From assembly GCA_963767635.1 (NCBI GenBank), contig CAVYEM010000001.1:620001-684000 (forward strand): a stretch of 64,000 nt of DNA. The letters are read 5' to 3'. This DNA comes from CAVYEM01 sp963767635 (lineage in GTDB: Bacteria; Vulcanimicrobiota; Vulcanimicrobiia; Vulcanimicrobiales; Vulcanimicrobiaceae). A model generated the notes under the pieces. It was not told the DNA's origin. It ran no database searches and was given only the letters and a program-made list of their open reading frames with translations. Of the stretch, positions 45,033-54,164 are shown in pieces (the stretch's first letter is position 1; each line of letters begins with the position of its first letter). Position numbers and translations under genes: made by a program.

Positions 45033-46352
45033 ATGCACCGTATCGCGATCTTCGGTTGCGGTTACGTCGGTTTAGTGACCGGTGCGTGCTTTGCGCAGCT
45101 CGGACACACCGTGTACTGCTGCGATACCGACCTTACGAAGATTCGATCGCTGCAGCGCGGCAAGGTTCCGTTTTTCGAACCGGGCCTCGATGCATCGATC
45201 GCGATGCAGCGATCGGCGGGCCGCTTGCAGTTCACCCAGCGTCCCGACGTAGCGCTGGCAGATGCAAACGTCGCATTCATCGCGGTTGGTACGCCGACCG
45301 GCCCGACGGGAGAAGCCGATCTAACGTACGTGCGTCAGGCCGCGCGCGACATCGCCGAGTTCGCCGGCGGCCCCACACTCGTGGTCAACAAATCGACCGT
45401 GCCGGTAGAAACGGCGGATTTGGTCGAACGCATCGTGAAGGCGCATGCTAAGCCGCAGTACCGTTTCAGCGTCGCATCCAATCCCGAATTCCTGCGCGAA
45501 GGCCGCGCCATCGAAGATTTCATGCATCCGGATCGGATCGTCGTGGGCTCGTCCGACGAGCACGCCATTGCGGTGCTGCGCGAGTTGTATGCGCCGCTCG
45601 GCGCACCGGTTCACATTGTCGACGTGCACACGGCCGAGATGATCAAATACGCCGCGAACGCGTTTCTCGCGACCAAGATTTCCTTCATCAACGAAATCGC
45701 CAACCTGTGCGCGGCGGTCGACGCAGACGTCGACGGCGTCATTGCCGGCATCGGTGCCGACGTACGCATCGGTCCCGCGTATTTGGAGCCGGGCTTGGGC
45801 TTCGGCGGTTCGTGTTTGCCCAAAGACGTTACGGCGCTTGCCAACGTTGCGCGCACCCATGCGATCGAGCCGACGATGTTGGAAGCGACGCTCAGCGTAA
45901 ATCGGCGCCAAGTGTTTCGCGCAATTCGGATGATCGAAGAGGCGGCCGGCGACGTGCTTGGCGCATCGATCGCCGTTGCGGGCCTGGCTTTCAAGGGCGG
46001 TACCGATGATGTGCGGGAGTCGCCGGCGATCGTTTTGGTCGAAGCGCTCATCGCCAAGGGCGCAAACGTTTGCGTGCACGATCCGCTGGCCGAACGCCGC
46101 GCGCGCGCAGCGTTGCGCGAGCGCGTTCGGTATGCGTCGACAGTCGAGGAACTGTGCGATGGAGCGCGAGCGCTTGTCATCGCCAACGACGATCCGGCCT
46201 ACGCGCAGCTCGATTGGGATCGAGTGCGCCGCGCACTTGCCGCGCCCAACGTCGTCGATCTGCGTAATTGCGTGAATCCCGATCGCGTGCGAAGCGCCGG
46301 TCTGCGGTACGCGGGTGTCGGACGCGCGCGAGAACGCGTAGCTGCGCCGTGA
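45033..46352 (+). CDS. ugd: UDP-glucose 6-dehydrogenase
   Basis: 439 aa. FGCGYVGLVTGACFAQLGHT is the NAD-binding loop; ASNPEFLREGRAIEDFMHPD and LGFGGSCLPKDVTALA carry the catalytic Cys; LAFKGGTDDVRESPAI closes the active site. It oxidises UDP-glucose to UDP-glucuronate, the substrate of the next gene. Divergent from the glycosyltransferase cluster and coupled to uxs by GTGA. Confidence 0.96.
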   Translation: MHRIAIFGCGYVGLVTGACFAQLGHTVYCCDTDLTKIRSLQRGKVPFFEPGLDASIAMQRSAGRLQFTQRPDVALADANVAFIAVGTPTGPTGEADLTYVRQAARDIAEFAGGPTLVVNKSTVPVETADLVERIVKAHAKPQYRFSVASNPEFLREGRAIEDFMHPDRIVVGSSDEHAIAVLRELYAPLGAPVHIVDVHTAEMIKYAANAFLATKISFINEIANLCAAVDADVDGVIAGIGADVRIGPAYLEPGLGFGGSCLPKDVTALANVARTHAIEPTMLEATLSVNRRQVFRAIRMIEEAAGDVLGASIAVAGLAFKGGTDDVRESPAIVLVEALIAKGANVCVHDPLAERRARAALRERVRYASTVEELCDGARALVIANDDPAYAQLDWDRVRRALAAPNVVDLRNCVNPDRVRSAGLRYAGVGRARERVAAP

Positions 46353-47323
46353 ACGTGGTGATCGCCGGCGTTGCCGGGTTTATCGGCTCACACTTGGCCG
46401 ATGCGTATCTGCGCGAGGGCGCTTCGGTTGTCGGCATCGACAATCTTTCGACGTCCACGGGGGAGAATATCGCCCATTTGCAGGACGAGCCCCGTTTTCG
46501 GTTCCTCCGAGCCGACCTCTGCGAAGGTATTGCGGATATCGGGGCGTCGCCGGATCTCATTCTTCACTTTGCCTCGCCGGCGAGCCCGTTCGACTACGCG
46601 CGCGATCCCGTTGCGACGCTGAGCGTGAACGGCCAGGGCACGGAGCACTGCTGTGAGCTCGCGCTTGCGCACGGTGCGCGCTTGGTCTACGCGTCGACTT
46701 CGGAGATCTACGGAGATCCGCTGGTGCACCCGCAGCCGGAACGGTACTGGGGCAACGTCAATTCGATCGGCGTGCGTTCGTGTTACGATGAAGGCAAACG
46801 CTACGGTGAGGCGATGGTCGCAGCATATCGGCGCATGCACCGAATCGATGCGCGCATCGTGCGGATTTTTAATACGTACGGTCCTCGCATGCGCGGCCAC
46901 GACGGGCGCGTCGTTCCCACGTTCATCATGCAGGCGCTCGCCGGTGCGCCGCTCACGATCTTTGGCGACGGTATGCAGACGCGGTGCTTGTGCTACGTCG
47001 ACGACTTAATAGAAGGGGTCGTGCGTTTTGCCGGGTTGCCGCAGGCGGCCGAAGCAGTCGTGAACCTGGGTTCGGAGCACGAGGTTACGGTCAACGACAT
47101 CGCGCAAACCATCGCGCGCTTGTGCGGCGTTACGCTGAGCACGGAAGATCGGCCGCTTCCGGCCGACGATCCCGCGCGTCGGCGTCCCGATCTTACGCGA
47201 GCCCGCGCGATGCTTGAGTGGGAACCGCGCACGTCGCTCGAGAGCGGCATGCAACAAACGATCGCATGGTTTCGCGCGCACACCCCATTGTTCAATAAGG
47301 AGTTTGCTGCATCGTGGCAATGA
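46349..47323 (+). CDS. uxs: UDP-glucuronate decarboxylase (UDP-xylose synthase)
   Basis: 324 aa from GTG 46349 overlapping the ugd stop. VVIAGVAGFIGSHLADAYLR is the Rossmann loop; YASTSEIYGDP and SCYDEGKRYGEAMV give the Thr/Ser-Glu and YxxxK catalytic residues typical of UXS/SDR enzymes; VRIFNTYGPRM follows. Paired with ugd it makes UDP-xylose (or a UDP-4-keto intermediate) for the surface glycan. Confidence 0.93.
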   Translation: MNVVIAGVAGFIGSHLADAYLREGASVVGIDNLSTSTGENIAHLQDEPRFRFLRADLCEGIADIGASPDLILHFASPASPFDYARDPVATLSVNGQGTEHCCELALAHGARLVYASTSEIYGDPLVHPQPERYWGNVNSIGVRSCYDEGKRYGEAMVAAYRRMHRIDARIVRIFNTYGPRMRGHDGRVVPTFIMQALAGAPLTIFGDGMQTRCLCYVDDLIEGVVRFAGLPQAAEAVVNLGSEHEVTVNDIAQTIARLCGVTLSTEDRPLPADDPARRRPDLTRARAMLEWEPRTSLESGMQQTIAWFRAHTPLFNKEFAASWQ

Positions 47324-48042
47324 CCAGCGCAAAGAACGCAAATGGAACCGCGGCGCGAGCGTTGCACGGCCCGTTCATCATTACAGGAGCCGCTTCAGGG
47401 CTTGGTTTGGCGATTGCCAAAGCGATCGCATTTGCCGGCGGAAAGGCCATCGCGTTCGATCTGAACGCGCCGCCGGACGATCTGGAACACGAGATTGTCG
47501 ACGTTGCCGACGCGTCGGCGATGCAAGCGACCGTCGAAGCCGTCGCACAACGGCACGGCGGCCTGAGCGGCGTCGTCGCCAACGCCGGAATCGACGCGTG
47601 CGGGCGTTTCCAAGACGTTTCCGCCCAAGCGTGGGAGCGCGTCATCAACGTGAACTTGATCGGCACGGCCGCGCTCGTGCGCGCCGCGCTGCCCGCGCTG
47701 ATAGAAAGCCATGGCCGCGTCGTCACGGTCGCATCGACGCTCGGTTTGCGGGCGGTGAGCGATGCCACCGCGTACTGCGCGAGCAAATTCGGCGTAGTAG
47801 GTTTCACGCGGGCGCTCGCAACCGAACTGGCGGGTCAAGTCGGCGTGACGCTGTTGATTCCCGGGGGCATGCACACGCATTTCTTCGACGACCGCGACGA
47901 AAAATACAAACCCGGCGCCGATGCGCGGCTCAATCAACCGGAAGACGTGGCGCAAGCCGCCGTGTTTGCGCTCTCGCAGCCTGCGGGCTGCGAAGTGCGC
48001 GAGCTGCTGATTTGTCCATCGACGGAGACGTCCTGGCCCTAA
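47314..48042 (+). CDS. Short-chain dehydrogenase/reductase
   Basis: 242 aa; GTG 47314 overlaps the uxs end. FIITGAASGLGLAIAKAIAF is the cofactor loop, VVANAGIDACGRF the NAG motif and VASTLGLRAVSDATAYCASK the catalytic Ser-Tyr-Lys. The substrate is unknown; operon position suggests work on a sugar nucleotide or lipid. Followed by a repeat array. Confidence 0.88.
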   Translation: MAMTSAKNANGTAARALHGPFIITGAASGLGLAIAKAIAFAGGKAIAFDLNAPPDDLEHEIVDVADASAMQATVEAVAQRHGGLSGVVANAGIDACGRFQDVSAQAWERVINVNLIGTAALVRAALPALIESHGRVVTVASTLGLRAVSDATAYCASKFGVVGFTRALATELAGQVGVTLLIPGGMHTHFFDDRDEKYKPGADARLNQPEDVAQAAVFALSQPAGCEVRELLICPSTETSWP

Positions 48043-48082
48043 CTGTTTTTGTCGCCTTCTTGTCACGCTGAGCGCCCATTTT

Positions 48083-48500
48083 GTCATGGTGAGCTTGTCG
48101 AACCATGCCAGCCTGTCGAAACACATTATTATCGTCATGCTGCGACAAAATTTGTCATGCCGAGCTCCCGTTTTTGTCATGGTGAGCTTGTCGAACCATG
48201 CCAGCCTGTCGAAACACATTATTATCGTCATGCTGACCCAAAATTTTTCATGCTGCGCCAAAATTTGTTATGCCGATCTCCGTTTTTGTCATGGTGAGCT
48301 TGTCGAACCATGCCAGCCTGTCGAAACACATTATTATCGTCATGCTGACCCAAGATTTTTCATGCTGCGCCAAAATTTGTCATGCCGAGCTTCCGTTTTT
48401 GTCATGGTGAGCTTGTCGAACCATGCCAGCCTGTCGAAACACATTATTATCGTCATGCTGCGCCAAAATTTGTCATGCTGAGCGTGTCGAAGCAAGCCCT
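48083..48500. repeat. Four-copy tandem repeat (93-113 bp units)
   Basis: Units start at 48083, 48176, 48288 and 48401, each opening GTCATGGTGAGCTTGTCGAA and continuing CCATGCCAGCCTGTCGAAAC and ACATTATTATCGTCATGCTG. Spacing is 93, 112 and 113 bases; the variable part is an extra TTTTTCATGCTGCGCC piece in two units. It belongs to the dispersed repeat family and runs into a broken gene at 48499. Confidence 0.93.
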
Positions 48501-48617
48501 GAAGATGGGCGTCGTTGGGAGGTCTACACCGTTCACGAGGACACGGTAGAACGCGATAGCACGAAGAGCACCTGCTGCGCGGCTGAAGGCCAAACCCGCA
48601 CATGCTGCGTCGCCTAA
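48499..48617 (+). pseudogene. C-terminal remnant of an ArsI/CadI-like VOC protein
   Basis: After the repeat array the frame reads EDGRRWEVYTVHEDTVERD, then STCCAAEGQTRTCCVA and TAA at 48617. WEVYTV plus two terminal CC pairs is the end of ArsI/CadI heavy-metal or organoarsenical resistance proteins. The rest of the gene is missing, replaced by the repeats. Confidence 0.55.
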
Positions 48618-48657
48618 TCGTCGCCTAATGGCGGCCCGATGCGGGTAGACGCTCCCT

Positions 48658-49699
48658 GTGAACCTTGGAATCGACCTGGACTTCCCGCCGATGGAAGCGC
48701 AAACCGCGAAATCGCTGCCCGAGGGATCCGGTTATCAATTCGAGCCCAAATGGGATGGCTTCCGCGCACTGTGTTTCAAAGATGGCGACGAGGTAGCGCT
48801 GCAATCAAAGTCGGGCCAATCGCTGGCGCGTTATTTCCCGGAACTCGTTGCGGCCGTACAAGCAATCCGCGCCAAGCGCTTCGTCATCGACGGAGAGATC
48901 GTCGTTCCCGTCGACGATCGCTTGGATTTTGATCAGCTGCTGCAGCGCATACACCCCGCAGCGAGCCGGGTAGCGATGTTGGCCGGCAAATACCCCGCGA
49001 CGTACGTCGTCTTCGACATGCTCGTTGACGAGCAGACAAGGCCGGTATATCAGACGGCATTAAACGAGCGCCGCGCCGCGTTGGACGCCTTCGCGCACAA
49101 ATACTTAACGAATCAGCCGCGCTTCAAGGTATCGCCTGCGACCACGGACCATCGTGTCGTTGAACGGTGGTACTCGTCCGTAGGCGGCGCATTGGACGGC
49201 ATCATCGCGAAACGTACGGACGTTCCGTACTCCTCGGGCGACCGTCACGGAATGTTGAAGATCAAGCGGCTCCGAACGGCCGATTGCATCGTGGGCGGAT
49301 TTCGTCTGGCAAACGATGGCTCTTCGCTTGGCTCGTTGCTGTTGGGCCTTTACGACGACGACGGCGCTCTCGACTATGTTGGTTTCACATCCGGTTTTTC
49401 TGCTGCAGAAAAAAAGTCGCTTTTGAAAAAGCTCGACGGTCCTCAAGACCGATGTCTCGTTCACCGCCCGCACGCCCGGCGGTCCGAGCCGGTGGAACCG
49501 CGGGAAAGAAACCGCTTGGGTGCCAGTCGAGCCTAGATTGGTGTTAGAAGTCGAGTTCGATCACGTCAGCGGTGGACGCTTTCGCCACGGAACCCGGCCG
49601 CTGCGTTTCCGTCCCGATAAATCGCCGAAGCAGTGCACGATGGAACAACTCGATCAGCCGATCGGCACATCGCCGTTTTCGCTCGCCGCGGCCGATTAA
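48658..49699 (+). CDS. ATP-dependent DNA ligase (LigD ligase domain type), one frameshift
   Basis: GTG 48658 opens the protein. YQFEPKWDGFRALCF holds the adenylated Lys (EPKWDG), RFVIDGEIVVPVD and GALDGIIAKRTDVPYSSG, MLKIKRLRTADC the further nucleotidyltransferase motifs. The OB-fold half is split by a shift near 49440; the correct frame reads SFTARTPGGPSRWNRGKETA, WVPVEPRLVLEVEFDHVSG and ends TAA at 49699. A standalone ligase of the bacterial end-joining type; its usual partners Ku and polymerase are not beside it, though a LigD-type polymerase gene lies 3 kb downstream. Confidence 0.85.
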
Positions 49700-49719
49700 G
49701 TTCAGACTCGCGATCAAAC

Positions 49720-49845
49720 CTTCACGCTCTGCAAGCGCGAGCGGATATCGTGCGGGCAAATACCGGACCGGACGGCGGGCAAACCGTGGATCACGTGCAC
49801 ATCCACGTGTTTGCGGGCCGTCCGATGCACTGGCCGCCGGGATAG
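49720..49845 (+). pseudogene. C-terminal remnant of a HIT-family protein
   Basis: In the frame ending at 49845 the last residues are RANTGPDGGQTVDHVHIHVF and AGRPMHWPPG: the HxHxH histidine triad and the WPPG end of Hint-type nucleotide hydrolases. The first two thirds of the domain are absent, so this is a truncated leftover squeezed between the ligase and the lipoprotein gene. Confidence 0.7.
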
Positions 49846-49853
49846 AGTGCGCG

Positions 49854-51035
49854 TCAGTCGCTGTTGTCCGGTATCTGCACCTTCACGATTTCACCCGACG
49901 TATTCGTCGGCTGCCCGAAGCCTTTGTTCGAGATATACAGCGTGTTACGGTCGCCGAAGGTCATCGCGGTCGGAAAACTCAGTCCGCTAACGACCGTGCG
50001 CCACGAGCCGTCGTGCGCGAGTCGCACGACCGTTCCGGTGTTGGCGACGGATGGCGCGGGGGCGAAGAACCCCGTGAAGCTTTCCAAGGCGTAGATTTCC
50101 CCGTTATGCACCGCAACGCCGGTCACTGCGGTAAGCCCCGAAGCGATTTCGGTGAGTTGTCCCCGCATGGTCAAACGAAAGACTTTGGCGTTGCCTTGCG
50201 AGCCCGGATCGAAAGTGTTCAGATTGCCGAGAATGAACTGACCATCGTCGTACGTGATCGCCGTCGGAACGATATGTCCTTGCGTGGCGGAAACGTCGAC
50301 GAGGCGGCTGATGCTTATGCAGCCTTCCGTTGTGACGACGTCCACTTCGCCGTGATTGGGCTCGACCGCATAAAGCGCGTTGCCGACGGCCACCATACTG
50401 TACCACGTCCCGTCGGGTTCGAAATCGCCCGGATTCGGATGAGCGACGGGATGAGTCATTACGAATGCGCTCAAATTGACGATCGGTGTGGCGATGCCGC
50501 CCGGACTGATAAGATCGATGCTGTTATACGTCCCGGCCAACCCGTGCGAACATCCGGCGCCTGCGATGAGCGCATACAGCGTGCGGTGCAAGAACGCGAC
50601 GTCCGCGACGCCGCTCACGAAACCGCCGGATGCAGCCGCAGTCTGATTCGAGGGAAGATTGCCGACGATCGTCGTCCGCACGCCCGTCGTTACGTCTACC
50701 GCCGAAACGCGCCCCGTGAGTCCGCCATGATACGGTCCAATCGGGGCCGGAACTTGCGGGCATCGGCCCACTGTCGATAGAGAACCGCCCAAACCGCCTT
50801 CCGCAACGTAGAGCCGCCGGTCTGGGCCGACCTCGATTCCGCGCGGATTCTCCAGTCCCGTCGCGACGACGGTGGCCGTCAGGGCCGGCGGCGGCACTTG
50901 CGCGATCTGACGGTTGTCGAGCGGAATAACGCTTCCGTTGTGTCCGCCGCCGCCGGAGCAGCCGGTAATGCCCGCAATACAAAAAGCGCACACGACCGCC
51001 CAAAAGCGGCGTGCGCGCACAGTACGTATCTTCAT
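49854..51035 (-). CDS. ScyD/ScyE-like beta-propeller lipoprotein
   Basis: 393 aa from ATG 51035 behind GGAGG. Lipoprotein signal WAVVCAFCIAGITGC. The mature part repeats propeller phrases: GLENPRGIEVGPDRRLYVAE, GGLGGSLSTVG, LTGRVSAVDVTTG, VTGVAVHNGEIYALES, LSFPTAMTFGDRNTLYISN. ScyD/ScyE-like proteins are exported and of unknown chemistry, first noted in scytonemin clusters; no such pathway is evident here. Confidence 0.85.
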   Translation of the reverse strand: MKIRTVRARRFWAVVCAFCIAGITGCSGGGGHNGSVIPLDNRQIAQVPPPALTATVVATGLENPRGIEVGPDRRLYVAEGGLGGSLSTVGRCPQVPAPIGPYHGGLTGRVSAVDVTTGVRTTIVGNLPSNQTAAASGGFVSGVADVAFLHRTLYALIAGAGCSHGLAGTYNSIDLISPGGIATPIVNLSAFVMTHPVAHPNPGDFEPDGTWYSMVAVGNALYAVEPNHGEVDVVTTEGCISISRLVDVSATQGHIVPTAITYDDGQFILGNLNTFDPGSQGNAKVFRLTMRGQLTEIASGLTAVTGVAVHNGEIYALESFTGFFAPAPSVANTGTVVRLAHDGSWRTVVSGLSFPTAMTFGDRNTLYISNKGFGQPTNTSGEIVKVQIPDNSD

Positions 51036-51271
51036 GAGGATCCCTCCGAAACTCGCATAGATTCGTCTCAGCCTCAAGAGCTGGATCAGAGCTCGTGAAG
51101 AGTCTGCACCCGCTGCGCCCTGCTCCGCACAAAGCCGTATTCACACTCGTACGTGCAATACGACCTCCCACCGGGATGCTACCGGAGCGCCGCGAACGTT
51201 GACTAGGACCTAAGAAGTCATGCTGCAAGGGGTCCTGCAACGCGGCAAGCGACCGTACGGACGGATGTAAA

Positions 51272-52243
51272 ATGAAACTTCACGGGCGCACTACCCAGCC
51301 GGAAGACCTTGACCAATGTCTAACTTCACTGAGAGACCGTTTTCTCTATAGTGAAGACCAGTTAAATCATTTGCGAGCGATGTGGTTCAGTCTGCTCTCG
51401 CGTGACGTCGCCCGTTCCGCGGTGGTGTTTGACGAAGCAGAACCTCGGCGCATTCTCGCGTTCGGCATATCTGCGCCGCTCAGGCAAATGCGGTTCGATG
51501 AGATTTTACGCGATAAAGCCCCATTCATCGCTAGAACCCTGCTCGACGAATGGCTGTCGGGTCGCAAGCCGTTTCTCGATGAGCGCGAATATGCTTTTGC
51601 AAATGCGTCTGATGGTTTAAGCACGTATGTCTTACACAATGGCCTATCAGAGGTCGTGAATACCAGCAATTTGCCGAACGTGCTTTCAAAACTATCCGAG
51701 GCGTTCGTGACTCAACACGCCGGGTGTCAGTTAAGAGCGATCGCACATGAATCGTTCGGTGTGCCGCCCGAGTTTGCTATGGACCTTGGTATGCGGGTGA
51801 TCGAATACGCTTCTCAGCATCAACGCGAACTCAGCGACAGTCCAGTTGATCGAAAGTCCTTCATTATTCTTATGACGCGCGATCACGCTGAACAGCATCC
51901 AGGAAATCTAATGCTAAACGCGCTTTTTCTTCGCTTTAATCCTCCGCGGTTTTCCCTGAACTCGATCGAGCGTCGTCTGTTGCGATTTGCCGTCGAGGGT
52001 GAGAGCGACGAACGCATCGCCAATCTTTTGGAGATCGCGCCTCGCACTGTGAAGAAGCGTTGGGCGGACATCTACCTGGTGATGGAACCCGCTACGGGGA
52101 TCCCCAGCGGTGAGTTGCTGGGGCATCGCGGAGCGGAGATTCGTCGGCACGTCTTACGCTACATCAGGCAGCATCCCGAGGAACTGCACGCGTACGCACA
52201 AGAGACACCGTCCAATTCTACGCCGATAAGTTTGTCACAATGA
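51272..52243 (+). CDS. Transcriptional regulator with C-terminal LuxR-type HTH
   Basis: 323 aa. The last third has SIERRLLRFAVEGESDERIA and NLLEIAPRTVKKRWADIYLV, a LuxR/GerE-type helix-turn-helix. The N-terminal ~210 residues (FDEAEPRRILAFGISAPLRQ, AHESFGVPPEFAMDLGMRVI) form a sensor-like domain I cannot name. It follows a 236-base gap and could control the divergent lipoprotein gene. Confidence 0.75.
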   Translation: MKLHGRTTQPEDLDQCLTSLRDRFLYSEDQLNHLRAMWFSLLSRDVARSAVVFDEAEPRRILAFGISAPLRQMRFDEILRDKAPFIARTLLDEWLSGRKPFLDEREYAFANASDGLSTYVLHNGLSEVVNTSNLPNVLSKLSEAFVTQHAGCQLRAIAHESFGVPPEFAMDLGMRVIEYASQHQRELSDSPVDRKSFIILMTRDHAEQHPGNLMLNALFLRFNPPRFSLNSIERRLLRFAVEGESDERIANLLEIAPRTVKKRWADIYLVMEPATGIPSGELLGHRGAEIRRHVLRYIRQHPEELHAYAQETPSNSTPISLSQ

Positions 52244-52557
52244 TCGCCTCCTATGAGGACAAGGGCTCTACCGCTCAACGCGCTTGCGCCGGGCTTTACT
52301 CGCTTGGCTCCGCCTCTTTAATTTCGCCTTGGGGACGACTAAAATCTTATGGACGGACGTCTCAAGAGCCCCTGGCCGAAGAGGCGGCGCAGCAGTCGTG
52401 CGCAATTGTCTTTCGTACAATCACGTCGCACGCAAAGCCATTCGTGTGGACGAGATCGGGACGGACCATCATGGTCAAGATACGCAAGTGTCATGCCATT
52501 TATGGATCACGACACTAGAGCCCCTAGATGAAGGCACAAGCAATAGGCACCGCCGCC
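52244..52557. other. Intergenic region between convergent genes
   Basis: About 310 bases after the regulator. One frame holds a short protein-like run (NHVARKAIRVDEIGTDHHG, VSCHLWITTLEPLDEG) without a good start or family, perhaps a gene remnant. No repeat or terminator stands out. Confidence 0.35.
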
Positions 52558-53502
52558 CTAGCGCGATACGGCACCGTTCAGCAGTTTTTGCAAGTCGTAG
52601 CGTCCCCGCTTTTCGGTCAGCGGTTTCCACAAATCACCCAGCTCGGCGATTCGCTGGGGAACGTTCTTCATCGTAAAATCGTCCGGTTCTATGCCGTCCT
52701 CAACTTCCTCCCACGTCACGGGCGTCGAAACGCTAGCGCTGGGCGTGGGCCGCACGGAGTAAATCGAGGCGAGCGTCGCGCCTAGCCGGTTTTGATTGTA
52801 ATCGATCAGCACGCGATTGCGCGGACGCTTCTCGACCTTGTATTCGGCGGTGAGAATGTCCGCATGCCCTTTAGCCAGTTCGAACGCGACCCGTTTGGCA
52901 AACGCCCACACGTCGTGCTGGCGCGGGCCGTGCTGAATCGCGACATATAAATGCATCCCGTGCCCTCCGGACGTTTTCGCGTACGCCTTCATGCCGAGCG
53001 CGCGCAACGCATCGTTGACGATGAGCGCTGCTTCCCGCACCGCCGGAAACGGTGCGCCGAACGGATCGAGATCGAAGTGCAGGTACTCGGGACAATCCGA
53101 CGTGTCGCAACGTCCGTACCAGGGATTCAGATCGATGCACCCCAGATTGATCACCCACAGCAGCGAGGGCAGATCCTGCACCATCGGAAAAGCGATGACG
53201 TTTCCGGACCGGTGTTCGATCGAGCACGTTTCGATCCACGTCGGTCGCGAAGCGGGCGCGCGCTTCATGAAAAAGAAGTCGCCCGAGATGCCGTTGGGAT
53301 AGCGTTTCATCACCATCGCTTTATGGCGCACGTGCGGCAAGAGCACCGCGGCCACGCGGGCATAATACTGCAGCAGGTCGCGCTTGGTCAGGCCGAGCTG
53401 CGGCCAAAACTCTTTGTTCAGGTTCGTGAGCGCGAGCCGGCGGCTCTCCACCTCGATCGTCGTGTCGTCAACGTCGGGCGGAATGATCGCGGCTGCGCTC
53501 AT
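52558..53502 (-). CDS. LigD-type DNA polymerase (primase-polymerase) domain protein
   Basis: 314 aa standalone LigPol. ALTNLNKEFWPQLGLTKRDL is the typical start, GISGDFFFMKRAPASRP and EYLHFDLDPFGAPFPAV hold the catalytic Asp pair, and KTSGGHGMHLYVAIQHG the nucleotide-binding His. These enzymes fill gaps during bacterial non-homologous end joining with Ku and a ligase; the ligase gene is 3 kb upstream on the other strand and Ku is not in the window. The stop of the upstream hydrolase overlaps the ATG by 4 bases. Confidence 0.93.
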   Translation of the reverse strand: MSAAAIIPPDVDDTTIEVESRRLALTNLNKEFWPQLGLTKRDLLQYYARVAAVLLPHVRHKAMVMKRYPNGISGDFFFMKRAPASRPTWIETCSIEHRSGNVIAFPMVQDLPSLLWVINLGCIDLNPWYGRCDTSDCPEYLHFDLDPFGAPFPAVREAALIVNDALRALGMKAYAKTSGGHGMHLYVAIQHGPRQHDVWAFAKRVAFELAKGHADILTAEYKVEKRPRNRVLIDYNQNRLGATLASIYSVRPTPSASVSTPVTWEEVEDGIEPDDFTMKNVPQRIAELGDLWKPLTEKRGRYDLQKLLNGAVSR

Positions 53503-54164
53503 GCGTTGCCGGCTGTTTTCGGACCGGTGCCGTTCAGATAGCGCAGCAGCCATTCTCGGGCAAGCCGCGCGACTGTTTCGAGCGCCCCGGGTTCCTCGAA
53601 TAAATGTCCGGCGCCCGGCACGATCGCGATCTCGCACGGCGACTGCATCGCCGAAGCGGCGCGCCGGTTGAGATCGATGACTTTGGGATCGTGCTCGCCG
53701 ACGATCAGCAGCGTGGGCGCGCGCACTTCGGCGAGCGCTTCGCCAGCCAAGTCGACGCGCCCGCCACGCGACACGATGGCGGAAATATCGGTTCTGGCGG
53801 CAGCCGCCAGCAGCGCCGCGCCCGCGCCGGTGCTCGCGCCGAAATACGCCATCGGCAGCGACGCAAGCCGTTCGTCGTTCTTGCACCACGCGCACGCGAG
53901 ATCGATGCGGCGTGCCAAGAGCGCTATATCGAAGCGAAGCGCTGCGGTACGCGCATCGAGCTCCTCCTCACGCGCGGTGAGCAGGTCCATCAGCAGCGTG
54001 GCAAACCCACATTCGTTCAAGACCGATGCGACGAAGCGGTTACGCGGACTATGGCGGCTGCTGCCGCTTCCGTGCGCAAACACGACGATTCCGTGAGCGT
54101 GCCGCGGCGAACTAAGCGTTCCCGAAAGCGTGCCGCCGTCAACGTCAAGGACGATGTCATGCAT
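53499..54164 (-). CDS. Alpha/beta hydrolase (dienelactone hydrolase-like)
   Basis: 221 aa. GIVVFAHGSGSSRHSPRNRF is the oxyanion-side loop, PMAYFGASTGAGAALLAA the nucleophile elbow (GASTG), LLIVGEHDPKVID the acid and VPGAGHLFEEPGALE the His. It overlaps the phosphoribosyltransferase gene upstream by 8 bases, a pairing seen in many bacteria. Confidence 0.9.
   Translation of the reverse strand: MHDIVLDVDGGTLSGTLSSPRHAHGIVVFAHGSGSSRHSPRNRFVASVLNECGFATLLMDLLTAREEELDARTAALRFDIALLARRIDLACAWCKNDERLASLPMAYFGASTGAGAALLAAAARTDISAIVSRGGRVDLAGEALAEVRAPTLLIVGEHDPKVIDLNRRAASAMQSPCEIAIVPGAGHLFEEPGALETVARLAREWLLRYLNGTGPKTAGNA

Noticed and set aside
48083..48500. CRISPR array at the 48-kb tandem repeats.
   Set aside because: Only four units of unequal period (93-113 bp), spacers are not unique, most of the unit is conserved, and no cas genes lie nearby.
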